Part shown: positions 1-12,900 of the stretch, in pieces
Layout: each line of letters opens with the position of its first letter
Position numbering within the stretch: position 1 is the first letter of the stretch
Assembly (NCBI GenBank): GCA_003008705.1
Contig: PDUO01000027.1
Coordinates: forward strand, 780,029-844,028
Source of the DNA: Pezicula radicicola
Taxonomy: Eukaryota; Ascomycota; Leotiomycetes; Helotiales; Dermateaceae
Length of the DNA: 64,000 nt
Direction of reading: 5' to 3'
Program-made: the position numbers and the translations under genes
The notes under the pieces: generated by a model
Database searches by the model: none
Told to the model about the DNA's origin: nothing
The model's input: the letters and a program-made list of their open reading frames with translations, nothing else

Positions 1-3000
1 GAAGAACCTTATACTTATATAAGCTATAGCGAGTTCTGAATATAGTGAGTTCTTCAGAATCAGGGTATATTCGAATCCTATAAAAGGCTTATCTAATATT
101 AAGCTTAGTAAAGACCTTTACTTTATTAAGGCGGGCAAGGGTCTCGTCGATTAGTGGGAGTAGGTAGTGGTCCTTCCTAGTAATAAGGTTAAGCTTCCTG
201 AAATCAATGTAGAAGTATAGACCTCCATCTTTTTTCTTAATAAATAGGATAGGTGAAGAGAAGGGTACTTAGCTACTTTCGATAAATCCTTTCTATAAAT
301 TCTTTAATAGATACTTCTTAACTACTTATAGCTCTGTAGTTGTCTATAAGTAGAGAGGTCTATGACTTAGTGTTACCTTCTCTTCTAGCTCAATCTTATA
401 ATCGTAACTTCGATATAGCGGAAGTATATCAAAGGCTGCTTTTGAAAATACATCCTCCCAAGGGTAATAGGCCTTTAGTAGCTTAGTAAGTAGGTCTTCT
501 AGCTCTTGGGTATCCAAAGCTCCTCGAGAGTCTAGTTCTTGATTAATTTCATATAGGCTTATAGAAAAGAGAGTATTTTCCTTCCTTTTTAGATTAAGGT
601 GAAAGGTAATAGTACTAATTTCTATAATACTGAAATCTGATTTAGTACCTTTAGATTTAGGGGGTAGCTATAATCTCTTAGTAGGTTTTAGGGGTTGTTT
701 CTGGTCTTCAGGGTTAGAGGAGAATTCATTATTCCTTCTACCTTTAAGTTATCTCTCTATTTATTGTAAACTATAGAGAGTGTCCTTGGTATAGGAAGTA
801 CCTGTGACTACTTTCTTGATTTCGGAGGTAAGGTCTCTGTACTCAATGAATTTATCAAGAAAGGACTTAGCTAGGGTTCCTGCTTTAATAGCTAATGATT
901 TCATTATAGCTAGGCTAGACTTAGGGATGAGTTTAGGCTGTATCTAGGGAAGATCAGGACTTGGTTCTGGTTCTGGATATTGGTTCAGGGGAGTAGAGGG
1001 GCTATCTAGGAATAGCTCTGACTTGGTTGACTTTATAAGGGATATAAGGTACTTAACCCTTCCCTTAGCTCTATTTTCTCTTTATATATCCTCCTTGATA
1101 AACTCTACGTCTCTCTTTATCAGCTCTCTCTGATGTCTGGGCTTAATGGCTCTGGATAAGAGACTACTATAGGGAATCTGGATAGGGTTACTAAAAGAAT
1201 TAGTTGGGGGTATTATCTCTGGTTAAATAAGTTTCTGACGTTGTAAATCTAGTAAGATATTGAAGTAGGCTAAGAATTTTATACTAAGGATGATATTATA
1301 GTTTCTAAGATCTAAAATAAGAAAGGGGATATTCTTAATAATTCTTTTATCTAACTCAATAGTAAAGAGAATAAAATATATAATAGGTTTTCTTCTAACT
1401 CTATTATATCCTTTGGTATTGATTGGTTATTCTAGCTTCTACTATTTAATAGTATAGAATTGAGAGTATATTTTAGTAACTTAGGTATTTATAAAAGAAA
1501 ACCCTTGGGCTCCTGTATTAGGTAAAGAGGATAGATTAGTGATTGAAACTCTATTATAGTTTAAGTTATAAGAAACTATAAATACTTTTCTATTTATTAA
1601 TTGAGTAAGATCTATCTTTGCTAAGCTGATAAGATAACCTAGAGAGGAGACTTCCTCTAGGTATCCTTATTTCCTGATTCTTATTCTAAGTCAGAAGTAT
1701 TGTACTAGTGTTCTACTAACTCTTCCTCGATCTTATATAGATTGGACTTATCTTTCTCAGGGTAGTTACTAGAGATATAACCTAGCTTATTGTAACTATA
1801 GTAAACTACTTCCTTCTTGTCTACTATAGGAGTCGGAGATCTATACTTAGCTAGGGTAGGAGTAGAAGATCGGTCCTTACCTAGAACTAGAGTAGGTAGC
1901 TTAAGTATTCCTGAGGGGTTTCTTATTTTTATAACATTAGTTTTCCTTGATACCATGGTTCTTGGGAAACTCTAAGCTACTCTTATCTTTTCCCTATATA
2001 GTTTATTATCTAAATTCAAGTATTCTACCTAAGCTATAGCTTCTATAGTCTAGTATATCTTCCGAGTCCTTAGATCGTTCCTCAGAGGGAGGGTTAACTT
2101 ATCGTATAGATTACTGATCCTTATTGATGTAGGTATCTTAGCTATCCTTACTAGTTAGAGAAACTTAGTTCTGAAATCCTGGAAAGTTTCCCCTAGGAGT
2201 ATATATAGATCTTAGTACTTAATCTCAGTATCTCTTTTTTCGTCTAGGTTGGTATAGATACTAGCTAAGTAGTCAATCATTTCCTAGTGATTCTGGAAGC
2301 TATCTACTCTACTAGTTCAGTAAAATAGCTCTAGGTATTTCTAAGCCTCTCCCTTGGTATACCGGAAAATATAACTTATAAGTAAGTTCTTGGTAGGGAA
2401 GTAATCTCTGTTCTCTTCAAACTTATCCTCTAATAAGATTTTCTAAGCCCTGAATATAGGGTCTATATTATTGTCTAATTGGGGGGGATCTGTTGTCTTC
2501 TTGGAGTACCTACTTCTTCCTAGAGTCCTTGACGAGTCTATTCTAGGTTATAGTCTACTAAATAGAGTTCCTGAATTATCTAAACCTAAGTAGTCTAAAT
2601 CAGAGGGTCCGGGGTTATTATCTACCTCAATGGTCTAATGGATAGTTGTATCCTGGTTTTGTCCTTGTGTCTGATACCGGAGTAGGTCTCTTACTTGAGT
2701 TTAGGATTATACTTACTCTATACTATTATTTTAGGGGTCTTTGGTATTCCCCTAGGAATTGTTGAGTTGTTCTTGTAGCTAGTGATTGGTGTTTTATAGC
2801 CGGCGGATTTACTCTTTCATTTAGGTAATTATATTAGTAACTAAAAGGTTTATAGCTAGTAAGTTTCAATCCTGAGTATTAGGATTAAGCTCTTCTTCTA
2901 ATTGAGTGGTGGTATCTTCCTGGAGGGTTCTATCCTGAGATTCTTTTAGAGAAGGATCTATATAGGTAGAAGCTACAAGGCCTTTACCTTTAGTGTTCTT

Positions 3001-3020
3001 GGGAGGTATCTTTCTGTAAA
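1..3020 (-). mobile_element. RIP-degraded Ty3/Gypsy retrotransposon, 3' part outside window
   Basis: On the minus strand the order gag, zinc knuckle, protease, reverse transcriptase runs from about 3020 down to 1. The reverse transcriptase is recognised at about 250-180 (SSPILFIKKKDGG, then YIDFRKLN) and continues to the window edge (YRIRIYPDSEELTIFRTRY), matching the start of Gypsy RT. A protease motif (NTGAQGFSF) lies near 1490-1520 and a degenerate Gag zinc knuckle at 1705-1956. All frames contain stops, and substitutions are of the G-to-A (C-to-T) kind expected from RIP. The RT palm, RNase H and integrase would lie beyond position 1. The LTR was not delimited; it may lie above about 3050. 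This is a dead copy. Confidence 0.85.
1705..1956 (-). pseudogene. Gag zinc-knuckle remnant of the Gypsy element
   Basis: This 83-codon open stretch is part of the degenerate Gypsy gag. It contains YYSYNKLGYISSNYPEK, which aligns with the retroviral-type CCHC knuckle CxxCxxxGHxxxxC, but all three cysteines and the histidine are tyrosines. TGT/TGC-to-TAT/TAC and CAT/CAC-to-TAT/TAC are single transitions that RIP produces. The fragment could not bind zinc. It marks the Gag-protease boundary and is not an independent gene. Confidence 0.7.
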
Positions 3021-3789
3021 CTTAATAAAAAGGTTAGAAAGGTATTTAGAGGGTTTATCAAAGTCAAGTCCTATCTAGCTTCGTAGTACTAGTAGGTATC
3101 TATACCGGGCCAATTATATACTCTTCTAATAAAATCAATAACAGACTCCTTATCGGGTAGTAATTAAGATTAGGGCTAGTTAGAAGATATTCTGAACTAG
3201 TTGAACTAAGCTGAGTACTCAGTACTTCCGAGCTTTCTATTCTACGAGACTAACTCAATCATTAACCTATCTAGCCTTCAGAGTTAACTTAGCCGTTAAC
3301 CTACTCTAGGGGTGGAACTATATATTCGGTTTAGAGATTATCGTGGCCTTCCTAGGTATAGAGGTGAGTTTAGAATAATATAATAATGTAGTAAATAGAA
3401 TAAGAGCTTTAGTAGTAAATGAATATATAAGAATGAATTCTATTGTTGGATCTATATGAAGGATTCTAAACTAAAGAGAAAAAGAAGAAGGAGAATAAGA
3501 ACAAGGACAGAGTAGTTGTTTAAATATAGAATAGTACCAAGCAAGGGTATATATAGAGAAGTTATATATGAGGTTCCTGGTAAGGACTGTAATAAATAGC
3601 TTAAATAGAAATAACTTAAATAAAATTATATAAAATAAAATTACTCTAATAGTATAACTAAGTAACCTAGGTCTATTTAACTTATCTACTAGAGGAAATT
3701 AAGAATAATTACTATAATAAGGTTATAGTTATCTATAAAAGTATCTACTACTAATAGTTATAATAAATATTTCTATATTTATTTAAGAT
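3021..3789. other. AT-rich gap between the two retrotransposon relics
   Basis: No reading frame or RNA gene is visible. The stretch probably holds the 5' LTR and leader of the Gypsy element and the 5' part of the Copia element, but I could not pair LTR ends by eye. Confidence 0.4.
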
Positions 3790-5400
3790 AATAATAATCT
3801 ATAAGAGCTCTAATTTATAGTATTATAAAGGAAAGAGATTACTAGACTCTTAGAAAAGGGAGTCTTTAAGATTACTAAGCTAAAGAATATTCCTCTAGAT
3901 ATATATCTCTTTAACTCCTATTTTATTAATAAAGTTAAGTATCTAGATACTCCCTAAGTATTTAAGAAATTATATTTAATTATTTAGATATATAATAATA
4001 TAGAGAAGTAGTCTATTTTAATAGAATTACTAATAATATAATAGATTAGCTAATAGATACTCTTATATCTTATAGCTCTTCTAGAGAATAAATATACTTA
4101 TTTATACTTATATAATATCTTATAGATCTATATATAAGTAATAACTATACTAGTATATAAGTTCTATATATATCTACTACTAGAACTATAAATTAAACTT
4201 AGAATTACTAAGGATTATATTCTAAAAGTTATAAGACTATTATATAGAGTTCTAGAAGTTAGGAACTACTAGTATAGGATATATTACTCTTACTATATTA
4301 CTAAAATAGATATAGAATAATCTTTATATAATCTATATCTACTTTATAGTATCTCTATACTACTAGTTAGAATTATTAGCTTATAAACTAATAATATATT
4401 ATTTCTAGGAGATAGAGAGTTTACTATACTAGAGGAAGAAGAACTCTATAAAGCTAAGTTCCTTATTAAGGAATATAAAGAACTAACCCTAGATAATACT
4501 CTTAAGTTTAATAGTAGAACTATTTATATAATACTAGATAGAATTACTCTTATATAGTAATAGTAGTACTAGAACCTTAGTATTATTAAAGTTACTAAAA
4601 CTACTATATTAATAAGTACTAGAGGTATAATATACTAAACTCTAATATCTAAAAATTAATATATAACCTAGAGAGTCTATAGTATCTATATTATATCTAT
4701 ATATTAGCTAGAAGCTACTTTTAACTTATTATTTACTATCTAAATATCTAATTCTAAGGAAACTAATATAAAAGCTCTAAACTAATATCTATAATAATAA
4801 ATTAATAACTTAACTAGAGGTCTTAAATTTATAAAACTTAATTTAAAATCTCTATAATTAATTACTTTTATAGATACTTCCTTTATAAACCTAGTAGATT
4901 TATTATTATAAATTAGATATATTATTATACTTATAAATACTACTAGTAAAGTAAATATCCTCTATTAGTTATTAACTAAGTATAAAAGAGTTATAAGAAG
5001 TATTCTAGTAGTAGAGCTATATAGACTAGTATATAAGTTTAATATTATAGTTATTATTAAGTTAACCTTTAATAAAGTACTATTAATAGTAATCTTATTA
5101 ATTATATATATAGACTTTAAATTACTCTATAACTACCTAGTTAAGCTTAGTATTATATAGAAGAAATATTTAATAATTAATATTATATATTTATACTAAG
5201 TATATAAGAGAAGGAAGATAATAGAGATTAAATAAATTATTAATAAAACTAACTCTACTAATACTATAATAAAAAGTAAGGTTTATAATACTCTTAAGTA
5301 CCTTATTAATATAAACTATATAAATCTAAAAGAGATTAAATAGATTAAGTAAAGTAATAGAAATAGAGATATAAAGAAGAAATAAAAGGAAGACTAATAG
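3790..5400 (+). mobile_element. Heavily RIP-mutated Ty1/Copia retrotransposon (RT and RNase H remnant)
   Basis: Translation on the plus strand, reading through dozens of stops, gives the Copia order. At about 3850-4600 the reverse transcriptase pattern appears (GVFKITKLKNIP, LFNSYFINKVK, VIRLLYRVLEVGNYWY). RNase H follows at about 4857-5340 (FIDTSFINLVDL, LLTKYKRVIRSILVVEL, YIDFKLLYNYLVKL). Conserved positions are replaced through C-to-T and G-to-A changes: Q to stop, A to V or T, C to Y, G to R. The base composition is extreme, almost only TA, TAG and TAT strings. Integrase and Gag were not recognised. The element cannot encode anything. Confidence 0.8.
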
Positions 5401-6082
5401 ATAGAGATATAGAATAGAAAGTAAACTAGTAAACTAATATTAATACTAGTTTTAATCTATAATTAAATATAATCTATTAGATTAATAATTTCTAAGTTAG
5501 TCTAGTATTATAATATTAATATCTAGTATTTTATTTATTATTTATTTTATATATTAAACCTTATTACCTTAGCTAATTAGAAGCTAGTAACTTATATTAA
5601 ACTAAATCTATTTAGAATTAGTCTAATAGTTAGTTTTAACTATAAGAACTACTCTCTTAGTTATTAGATATTAGTAATAAATTAAATCTAATATTAATAA
5701 ACTTATATATATCTATACTAAATAAGAAGTACTAGTAGAATATAATAAGTTAGTTAATAAGGATTAATATTAGTATAATTAAATATACTAATAGATACTA
5801 TATAAAATTTTCTATATAATAAAATTAGTATATATTATATTTTAATAAAAATAAAAAAAGAGAAAAAAGAGATAGAAATTTATATTTCAACTAATATAAA
5901 CTTAGGATATCTTAGTAACCCTTTTCCTGATTAAAGTTAAAATAAATCTATACCTCGGTATTTCCTTAAATTCTATATTAGTATTAAAAACTAATATTAG
6001 AAAGAAGGTATTACAATATAGAGTAATTATCTAACAAAAAATTATATAATAAGATAGGTTGTTATAAAGTTATTATAGAGTA
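5401..6082. other. TA-rich degenerate DNA
   Basis: The stretch has the same TA-saturated composition as the Copia relic, with no coding frame. It ends at the TA dinucleotide (6081-6082) next to the piggyBac-type terminal repeat. Confidence 0.5.
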
Positions 6083-6116
6083 TCCCTTTGAAAACTGCAG
6101 CGACTTTTAGTGTGAC
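6083..6116 (+). repeat. Left terminal inverted repeat of the piggyBac-type element
   Basis: TCCCTTTGAAAACTG (6083-6097), three unpaired bases, then CGACTTTTAGTGTGAC (6101-6116). The reverse complement of 8093-8131 has the same two blocks with an 8-base spacer. Confidence 0.9.
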
Positions 6117-6257
6117 GCTCGGACCATTTTAGTCACGTGTATCTGGAACACCAAAATCAAGACTAATGTAAACAACCACCCTGAATAGACTACACACTGC
6201 CATTGACCACCTATTTACTCTCTATTTACCCTATAAAATCGTGAAAATTATACAGCT

Positions 6258-8035
6258 ATGGATACTATACCAGACCCTACAGATCCGGGTACATTACACC
6301 CAGATATACCCCCTGCAACTAAGGCCGGAGACCATTTTGAGCCTATTTTCTGTCCACCATTCGACAAGAAAATTAACCTCCCTTTAGACGTCTCTCCACA
6401 CAACGCCTTTAGGATTTGGGATCTCTTCTTCCCGGAAAATCAACTTCAGGTTATAGTTGATAATACCAATAAATATCAGCCAAAGGCGACTTCAAGAAAG
6501 CCTCGAAAACGGGCCCGGAAATGGAAGCCTTTACAGCTTACCGAGTTATATACCTTCCTTACAATTTGGATATATATGGGCATCCATCCAGAGAATCGAA
6601 TTGCTGATTATTGGTGTAGAAAAGAAGGCTTTGCAGATTATATAGATATCTATAGTAATATAGGGAGAGATCGTTGGTAAGAGATAAACTCAAGACTTCA
6701 CTTATATAACCCACTAACTAAGTCGGACGTTTATTCAATGGTTAGTAATTTATATACCTCACTTACAATTACTAATAAGGTATATAGGTAGAGCCTATCA
6801 ATTCCCATATACTCGAAACCTCAGGTACCTTATGGACTCCCGGGAGAGACGTTGCAATTGACGAATCAATGGAACGATTTAAAGGCTGATCTTCAGACAC
6901 CCTTGTTATTCCAAATAAACCAATATCAGAGGGATATAAGATATAGGCAATTGTATAGGAGGGATATATATTACACTGGGTATAGTATAAGAAGGGAAGT
7001 AAGAAGGGTCGAGGTCCATAAGGAATCAAGATACCTAAAGAGCTAAAAGGCAATAAAACAGCCGTAGTTGTTGCCTATTTAGCTCTTCAACTACCAGAGT
7101 AAGCTCTTAATTATTGTGTCTACCTTGATAATCTCTTTACTAGTACCCGGTTACTCTCCTACCTCCGAGATCATGCTATTGGAGCTTGTGGTACTTGTAG
7201 ACCTAATTCAGGTATTATTAAAGAATACTGTAAGTTAAAGTCAATAGACTCGAGAAAGGATATAATACCTTGGGGAACCTTTTATTGTATCCCTTCTGAA
7301 GACGGTGAAATCATGTTTATAGCTTGGAAAGACAATACCCTTTGTCTATTTCAAAGTATAATATATGATGGGAAACAATAAGTTCTAAAGAAGCGTAAGC
7401 GGCCTAAAGAGACTTCTTCTGTAGCTAAAACAGCCCGGAAACCATTTGGAGATTAACCTACAAAGGATCTCTATATACCTACAAGTTTTAATGATTATAA
7501 TAGTAATATAAATGGGGTTGATAGGGTTGATCAACTCCGTGGGGAAATGGCTAGCCTCCGCCGAATCTACAAGGGTGGATGGTATACTATATAGTACTAC
7601 CTCTTCTTCATAGTTTTGGTTAATAGCTATAAGCTTTCTTTCCATTCTCAAGTAGATAAATCGAGCAAGTTTCAGAGTCAAAGAGAGTTTAGAATTGACC
7701 TTCTAACTCACTTATTTCAGCTTAGAAAGAAAGGGTATAACCAACCAAATATAGAGCAGAAAAATAGGGAATATCAACTACTTAACACCCCAATTGAAGC
7801 TCCAAAAGAGAGCCACAAACTAGGTTGGTTGGGTAAGCGTCAGGACTATCGTTGTTGCAAGGAGTTAGAGAGGCATCGAAAACCAAATACAAGGACGAAA
7901 CTTGGCGAGATTTCTACCAATATTATACTACAAAATCGCGGAAAGTCTACAGTGTATGGGTGTTTACTATGTGGAACTCCCCTTTGCAAAAATGGGCCTT
8001 GTTTTAACTATTTCCATCGAAATATACTTGATTAA
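6258..8035 (+). pseudogene. piggyBac-type transposase (DDE_Tnp_1_7), disrupted by nonsense codons
   Basis: Exon 1 is 6258-6740 and exon 2 is 6788-8035, joined across a 47-base intron (GTTAGT donor, TTACTAAT branch site, TATAG acceptor). Together they would give about 575 residues. The N-terminal part (LPLDVSPHNAFRIWDLFFPEN ... TIWIYMGIHPENRIADYW) and the C-terminal NGVDRVDQLRGEMASLRR block are typical of the family. Candidate catalytic aspartates sit in GRDVAIDESMERFKG, VYLDNLFTS and AWKDN. A Cys-rich tail (CLLCGTPLC ... CFNYF) resembles the family's terminal zinc-binding region. About eight in-frame stops occur, beginning with TAA at 6678; most are explained by CAA-to-TAA, CGA-to-TGA or TGG-to-TAG/TGA. 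A TATA-like CTATAAAA lies 27 bases before the ATG. Confidence 0.85.
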
Positions 8036-8092
8036 ATTGAATGGTAGTGAATTCAGTGATATTCTGACTCTCTGATTGGCTCGCTAACCCCT

Positions 8093-8131
8093 GTCACACT
8101 AAAAGTCGCCCGAGGTCAGTTTTCAAAGGGA
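8093..8131 (-). repeat. Right terminal inverted repeat of the piggyBac-type element
   Basis: Read on the minus strand it gives TCCCTTTGAAAACTG, an 8-base spacer, then CGACTTTTAGTGTGAC. Both blocks match the left end exactly; only the spacer differs in length and sequence. Confidence 0.9.
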
Positions 8132-8133
8132 TA

Positions 8134-9851
8134 GAATTTCTATTTTTCTAAACTAGTTTTTAAAAAGAGGGGTGTAGCCGAAAATTCATCAAAAATGACG
8201 CTAATAGGGATAAGCACTTTTTAACTCGCAAATGAGGCTCCACAATCAGACGTCTGTATGAATAGTACGTTATCTGATTGACTACAGTACTTTGGACATG
8301 GCACGCTGCGACTGCGACTGTTTACCGTTGAAGACTTATGATACAGTAAGTAACTACCGTTTTTGTGTAGGGCTCCGATCGAATCGAATCGAATCGAATT
8401 GCCTCTAATTTGAATTTGATCTGAATTCGACGTCTCACTTCCTTGGGAATCTGCTCAAATTTAGAGCCGGCAAACATTTAATTCGATGCTTAAGATTTAG
8501 AAATAACTTAGAACTAAAGTATCAGAAAGATAGCCTAAATAATCTTAGGTAGTAGTCACCGAATATAGAAATAGACTAGGAGAATAAGTAAAACTACAAA
8601 TAAAAAGTAAAGATATATTTCATAGGGCAGGAATTTAATACAAAGCGTTAATCTGCCTGTCCTTATAGTATATAATACAAAATAGAGTAAGTTTAGCCCT
8701 TATTAAGAAAGCATTATATTAGCTTATATTATCTCCTAACACTAATACATATATTTGTGTCGAACCGTCAAATTAGGCTCTAAAATCTAGCCTTAAATTT
8801 GATCAATTCGAATTAGATATTAGGAAATTCGAATTAAAATTAATTTACTAAGTTTGCTCAAACCGAATAAGTTCGCCAATTTGATTGAGCCCTATTTTTG
8901 TGCTCTGGTACAGGGACAAATTTACGGTATCCTTGTCTGTTACTATTTAAACAGATAGCAGATAAGCGGACAAGTAGATAAGTAGATAAAAGGGAAGTTC
9001 TAGAACGATCGATTGATTATTTTCGAATACATGGGCACATCTACATTAGGTGTAGAAGTAATTCTTTTGTGGCTCTGAAAGAAAAATGCCGTAAGTGGAA
9101 CATCCTCCGAGCTCAAGAGACGGATCACCATGATCTACCTGTCTAATTAAACGTTATTCGGTGGACCGCTGGGATGCTGCAAACCAGGTGACCAAAACTA
9201 AATGCTTGAATCTCCTTATCTGCTTTACGTATAGGCCAAAATATGCTATAGCCGTTTGCGGTATCGGAGGGCCCTGTAGAGGTTTTGAGAGGCCCATCAC
9301 GCCGATGATGCAAGAAACTTGATTTGCCGTCTATCAGAAGGAAGAAAGTTGCCTTTTGAAGGAGGGTCAGAGAATTTAGAATGTCTTTTACTTATATCAA
9401 CCTGTGAAATGTAGTCGAGTACTTCTCTACTGTGCTTCAGGTGCATCAACATCAGCCATGTTTATCAATCTCGTTCCTTCCCGTCTCTAACTATGACTAT
9501 TGATTTGACATGCTGGTACCCCGGATATTTCTCTAATTGGACTTACGACGACACTGAACAGAAGTCTTAGGCACCAAGAGACACCCTAGATTCTAGATGG
9601 GCCTAGAATGATACTGGGATCTTCTTACAATATCGAAATCCTTATCGGAGCTGTTGGTTGGTGCACGCTCATGAGACAGTTGATAGTCCGGTTATCCAGA
9701 ACCCTTCGAAAAACAGAATTAAGCATTTCTGCATTGACACCTTCTAAATCCACATAACGGCATTTTCCAAGACCTGAAGGGTATTCCACAGACCGCAACA
9801 ACCGCGGGTGGAGTACTACCCACCACATATGTAAGATAATTGCCACCGAGG
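8134..9851. other. Intergenic, no gene recognised
   Basis: Contains a short tandem GAATC repeat at about 8378-8400 and AT-rich DNA to about 8900. Composition becomes mixed toward the PKS promoter. Only short frames without family features are present. Confidence 0.5.
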
Positions 9852-9864
9852 TATATATATATAT
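9852..9864 (+). promoter_or_regulatory. TATA-like element upstream of the PKS gene
   Basis: A TA-repeat run (TATATATATATAT) lies about 100 bases before the PKS ATG at 9965. It is a plausible core-promoter element from position alone. Confidence 0.35.
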
Positions 9865-9964
9865 GTGTGGGACTGATAGGTGCTTAATCAAAGCTTAACT
9901 TACTTCTCCACAAACAACATCTTATCTAGTTGAAAGGGATATCCGAGTCCCTGGGCCAGGGAAC

Positions 9965-12900
9965 ATGGCACCATCCAGTGTGCCCTGTAACGGCGAAAGC
10001 GTTGAGCATCATCCGGAAAACATCGAAATCACGACAAATGGTCATACCAATTGTGCACCCAAGACCAATGACGTCGAATCGAAACCTCAGACTCTGGCAC
10101 CGATTGCTATTGTCGGGATGGGTTGTCGTCTTCCTGGAGACGTATCTAGCCCTGCAGACTTCTGGGAGCTTTGTTCCCGGGCACGGAGTGGTTGGTCAGA
10201 GGTGCCAAAGAATAGATTCAACCATGATGCTTTCCATCATCCAAACCCTGACAAACTAGGCTGCTACAACCCCGAGGGTGGTCATTTTCTGGAAGAAGAT
10301 CTTGGACTTTTCGACGCTCCTTTTTTTAACATGACAGAGAAGGAAGCGATCTCGCTTGATCCCCAACAACGGTTGTTGCTCGAATGCACTTACGAAGCAT
10401 TTGAAAATGGCGGTATACGTAAGGAAGACTTGGTTGGGCAGAACGTCGGTGTCTTCGTGGGAGGGTCTTTTGCTGAGTAAGTATCATATACCAATTGCTT
10501 TTAAAAACCTAGCACATGTTCTCGAGTAGGACTTTACTTGGTCGGCTAAAATTCAAAATATACGAAGCGAATAATGCTGACTATTTAACCACTTAGTTAC
10601 GAGCTGAGAAATTGCCGAGACACTGACACTGCGCCTATGTACCAGGCTACTGGATGCGCAGCTGCACTGCTGTCCAATAGACTGTCTTATTTTTTTGATT
10701 TGTCTGGACCAAGTTTTACCGTGGATACAGCTTGCTCCTCTAGTTTGACAGCCTTACACTTGGCATGCCAGAGCTTGCGGAATGGGGAGTCGAGCCAAGC
10801 GATTGTAGCGTCCTGCCACTTGAATATTTTGCCGGATTACTTTATCACCATGTCTATGTCAAGGTATGTTTTTTTTTTATCTTCTTCAGTTGGATGATTT
10901 TGGTGCTCACAACACACCGTTAGTCTATTCTCCAACGAAGGAAGATCTTTTGCTTTCGATCATCGTGGTAGTGGTTTTGGTCGCGGCGAAGGAGTCGGAT
11001 GCGTGATCTTAAAACCTTTAGAAGATGCGATCAAATCCAACGATGCCATACGGGCTGTTATCGTTGGCTCCGGTGTTAATCAAGATGGCAAAACCAAAGG
11101 CATAACTATGCCGAGTGGAGATGCTCAAGTAGCGCTGATGAGATCGGTTTACGCAAAGTCGGGCTTAGATCCTACCATGACAGGTTACGTAGAAGCACAC
11201 GGAACGGGCACCAAAGTGGGTGATCCTATCGAGGCTTCTGCTCTCCACGATGTCTTTGGGGAAGGCCGGACATCAAGACAACCACTCCTTGTCGGGTCGG
11301 TTAAATCCAATTTTGGCCATCTAGAAGGGGCTAGTGGTATTGTTTCAGTGATCAAAACTGCGATGATGCTCGAGAAAAAGTTTGTGTTGCCAAATTATAA
11401 CTTTGAGAAACCAAACCCAAAGATTCCATTGACAGAATGGTCTATGAAGGTATTTAATGGATTCGCTCTTCATACTTTTTCGCTGACAACGCACCAGGTA
11501 CCAACAACACAATGTCCTTGGCCTCGAGGAAAGAAATATGCCAGTGTGAGTCTCGTAGCAATGATATTTTTGTCAACTATAGCTCTATCAGTTCCAGAGA
11601 GTACTGACACCCTCCCAGATCAACAATTTTGGCTTTGGAGGCACCAACGCACATGCCGTGTTGGAGCGAGCTCCAGCAATACCTCAACGTGAAGTAAATG
11701 GAACGACTGTCGGTCATCCTCTTGCATCCGGCCTCCAAAGCAAAGCTAAGAAACTTTACGTCTTATCGGCAAACGACACAAGCTCGTTGGAGGCTCGCAT
11801 GCAAGCACTTACTGTCTATTTAGAGCAACGTCCCGAGGTTTTTGAAAAGTCATTGCTACCAAATTTAGCTTACACTTTGTGTCAACGACGATCTGTTCTC
11901 GCATACAAGGTTGGTGTGGTAGCAAATTCGTCGGCTGAACTCATCAGTGCTTTCGCAGGCTCTACTGTTGTACCAGCCAGAGCTGTCAAAGAGCCAACAA
12001 TTGGCTTTGTGTTCACCGGCCAAGGCGCCCAATGGCATGCCATGGGCCTTGAACTTATAGATGCCTATCCTATCTTTGCATCTACGATGGACAGAGCTGA
12101 TCGTTGTTTGACTGAGTTGGGTGCAGACTTCTCATTGCTCGGTAAGTCTGGATAGTTTCGACAGGCTCATTGGTCGCTTAATTTATGAAGTTAAGCGATT
12201 CATAAAGTTTCCCAGCACTTGTCGCAAACCAAGACTAACTCAAAACAGACGAGCTTTCTAAAGACGCTGAGTCTTCTCGAGTCTCTGAGGCCCACATCAG
12301 CCAGCCTGCCTGCACCGCAATTCAGCTTGCATTGACAGATCTCTTGAGATCTTGGAATATCCGTCCTGCGGCTGTCGCTGGGCACTCTAGTGGAGAAATT
12401 GGTGCTGCTTATGCAGCTGGCGCATTGTCGCTTGATGCTTGCATGGCAATTGCGTATCACAGAGGCCAATCCATTGTGACTCTCAAAAAGAAATTCCCCG
12501 AACTAAAGGGAGCAATGATGGCAGTTGGAGGATCAGCAGAAGATATTAAGTTAATGGCCACGATGCTAAAGTCCTCGGGGCATGCCATTGTCGCATGTAT
12601 TAACAGCCCTACGAGCATCACTGCATCCGGAGACGAAGATGCAATTGCTGAGTTGCAGGATCTAGTTGAGAAGAAGCAAATGTTCAACAGAAAGCTTCGA
12701 GTTGATACAGCATACCACTCTCACCATATGGTTTTAGTGGCGGACGAATATGGAGCCGCGATTGAAACAGTCACTCCTAAGGATGTCCCAGCGACAGTCA
12801 CTACTTTCCACTCTTCGTTACTCGGCCATCAAATTGAGACTGCCGCGCTGGGGCCAACCTACTGGGTGGAGAATCTATGTCGCCCAGTACGCTTTTCTGA

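Larger units (their letters stand above)
6083..8131 (+). mobile_element. piggyBac-type DNA transposon, full length, inactivated
   Basis: The element is about 2,049 bp, bounded by inverted repeats at 6083-6116 and 8093-8131. Both ends start TCCCTTTGAAAACTG and, after a short divergent spacer, both contain CGACTTTTAGTGTGAC. One transposase gene fills the interior. The immediate flanks are TA on both sides (6081-6082, 8132-8133) instead of the usual piggyBac TTAA. The intact ends and dead gene mean it could move only if an active copy elsewhere supplied transposase (inference). Confidence 0.85.
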
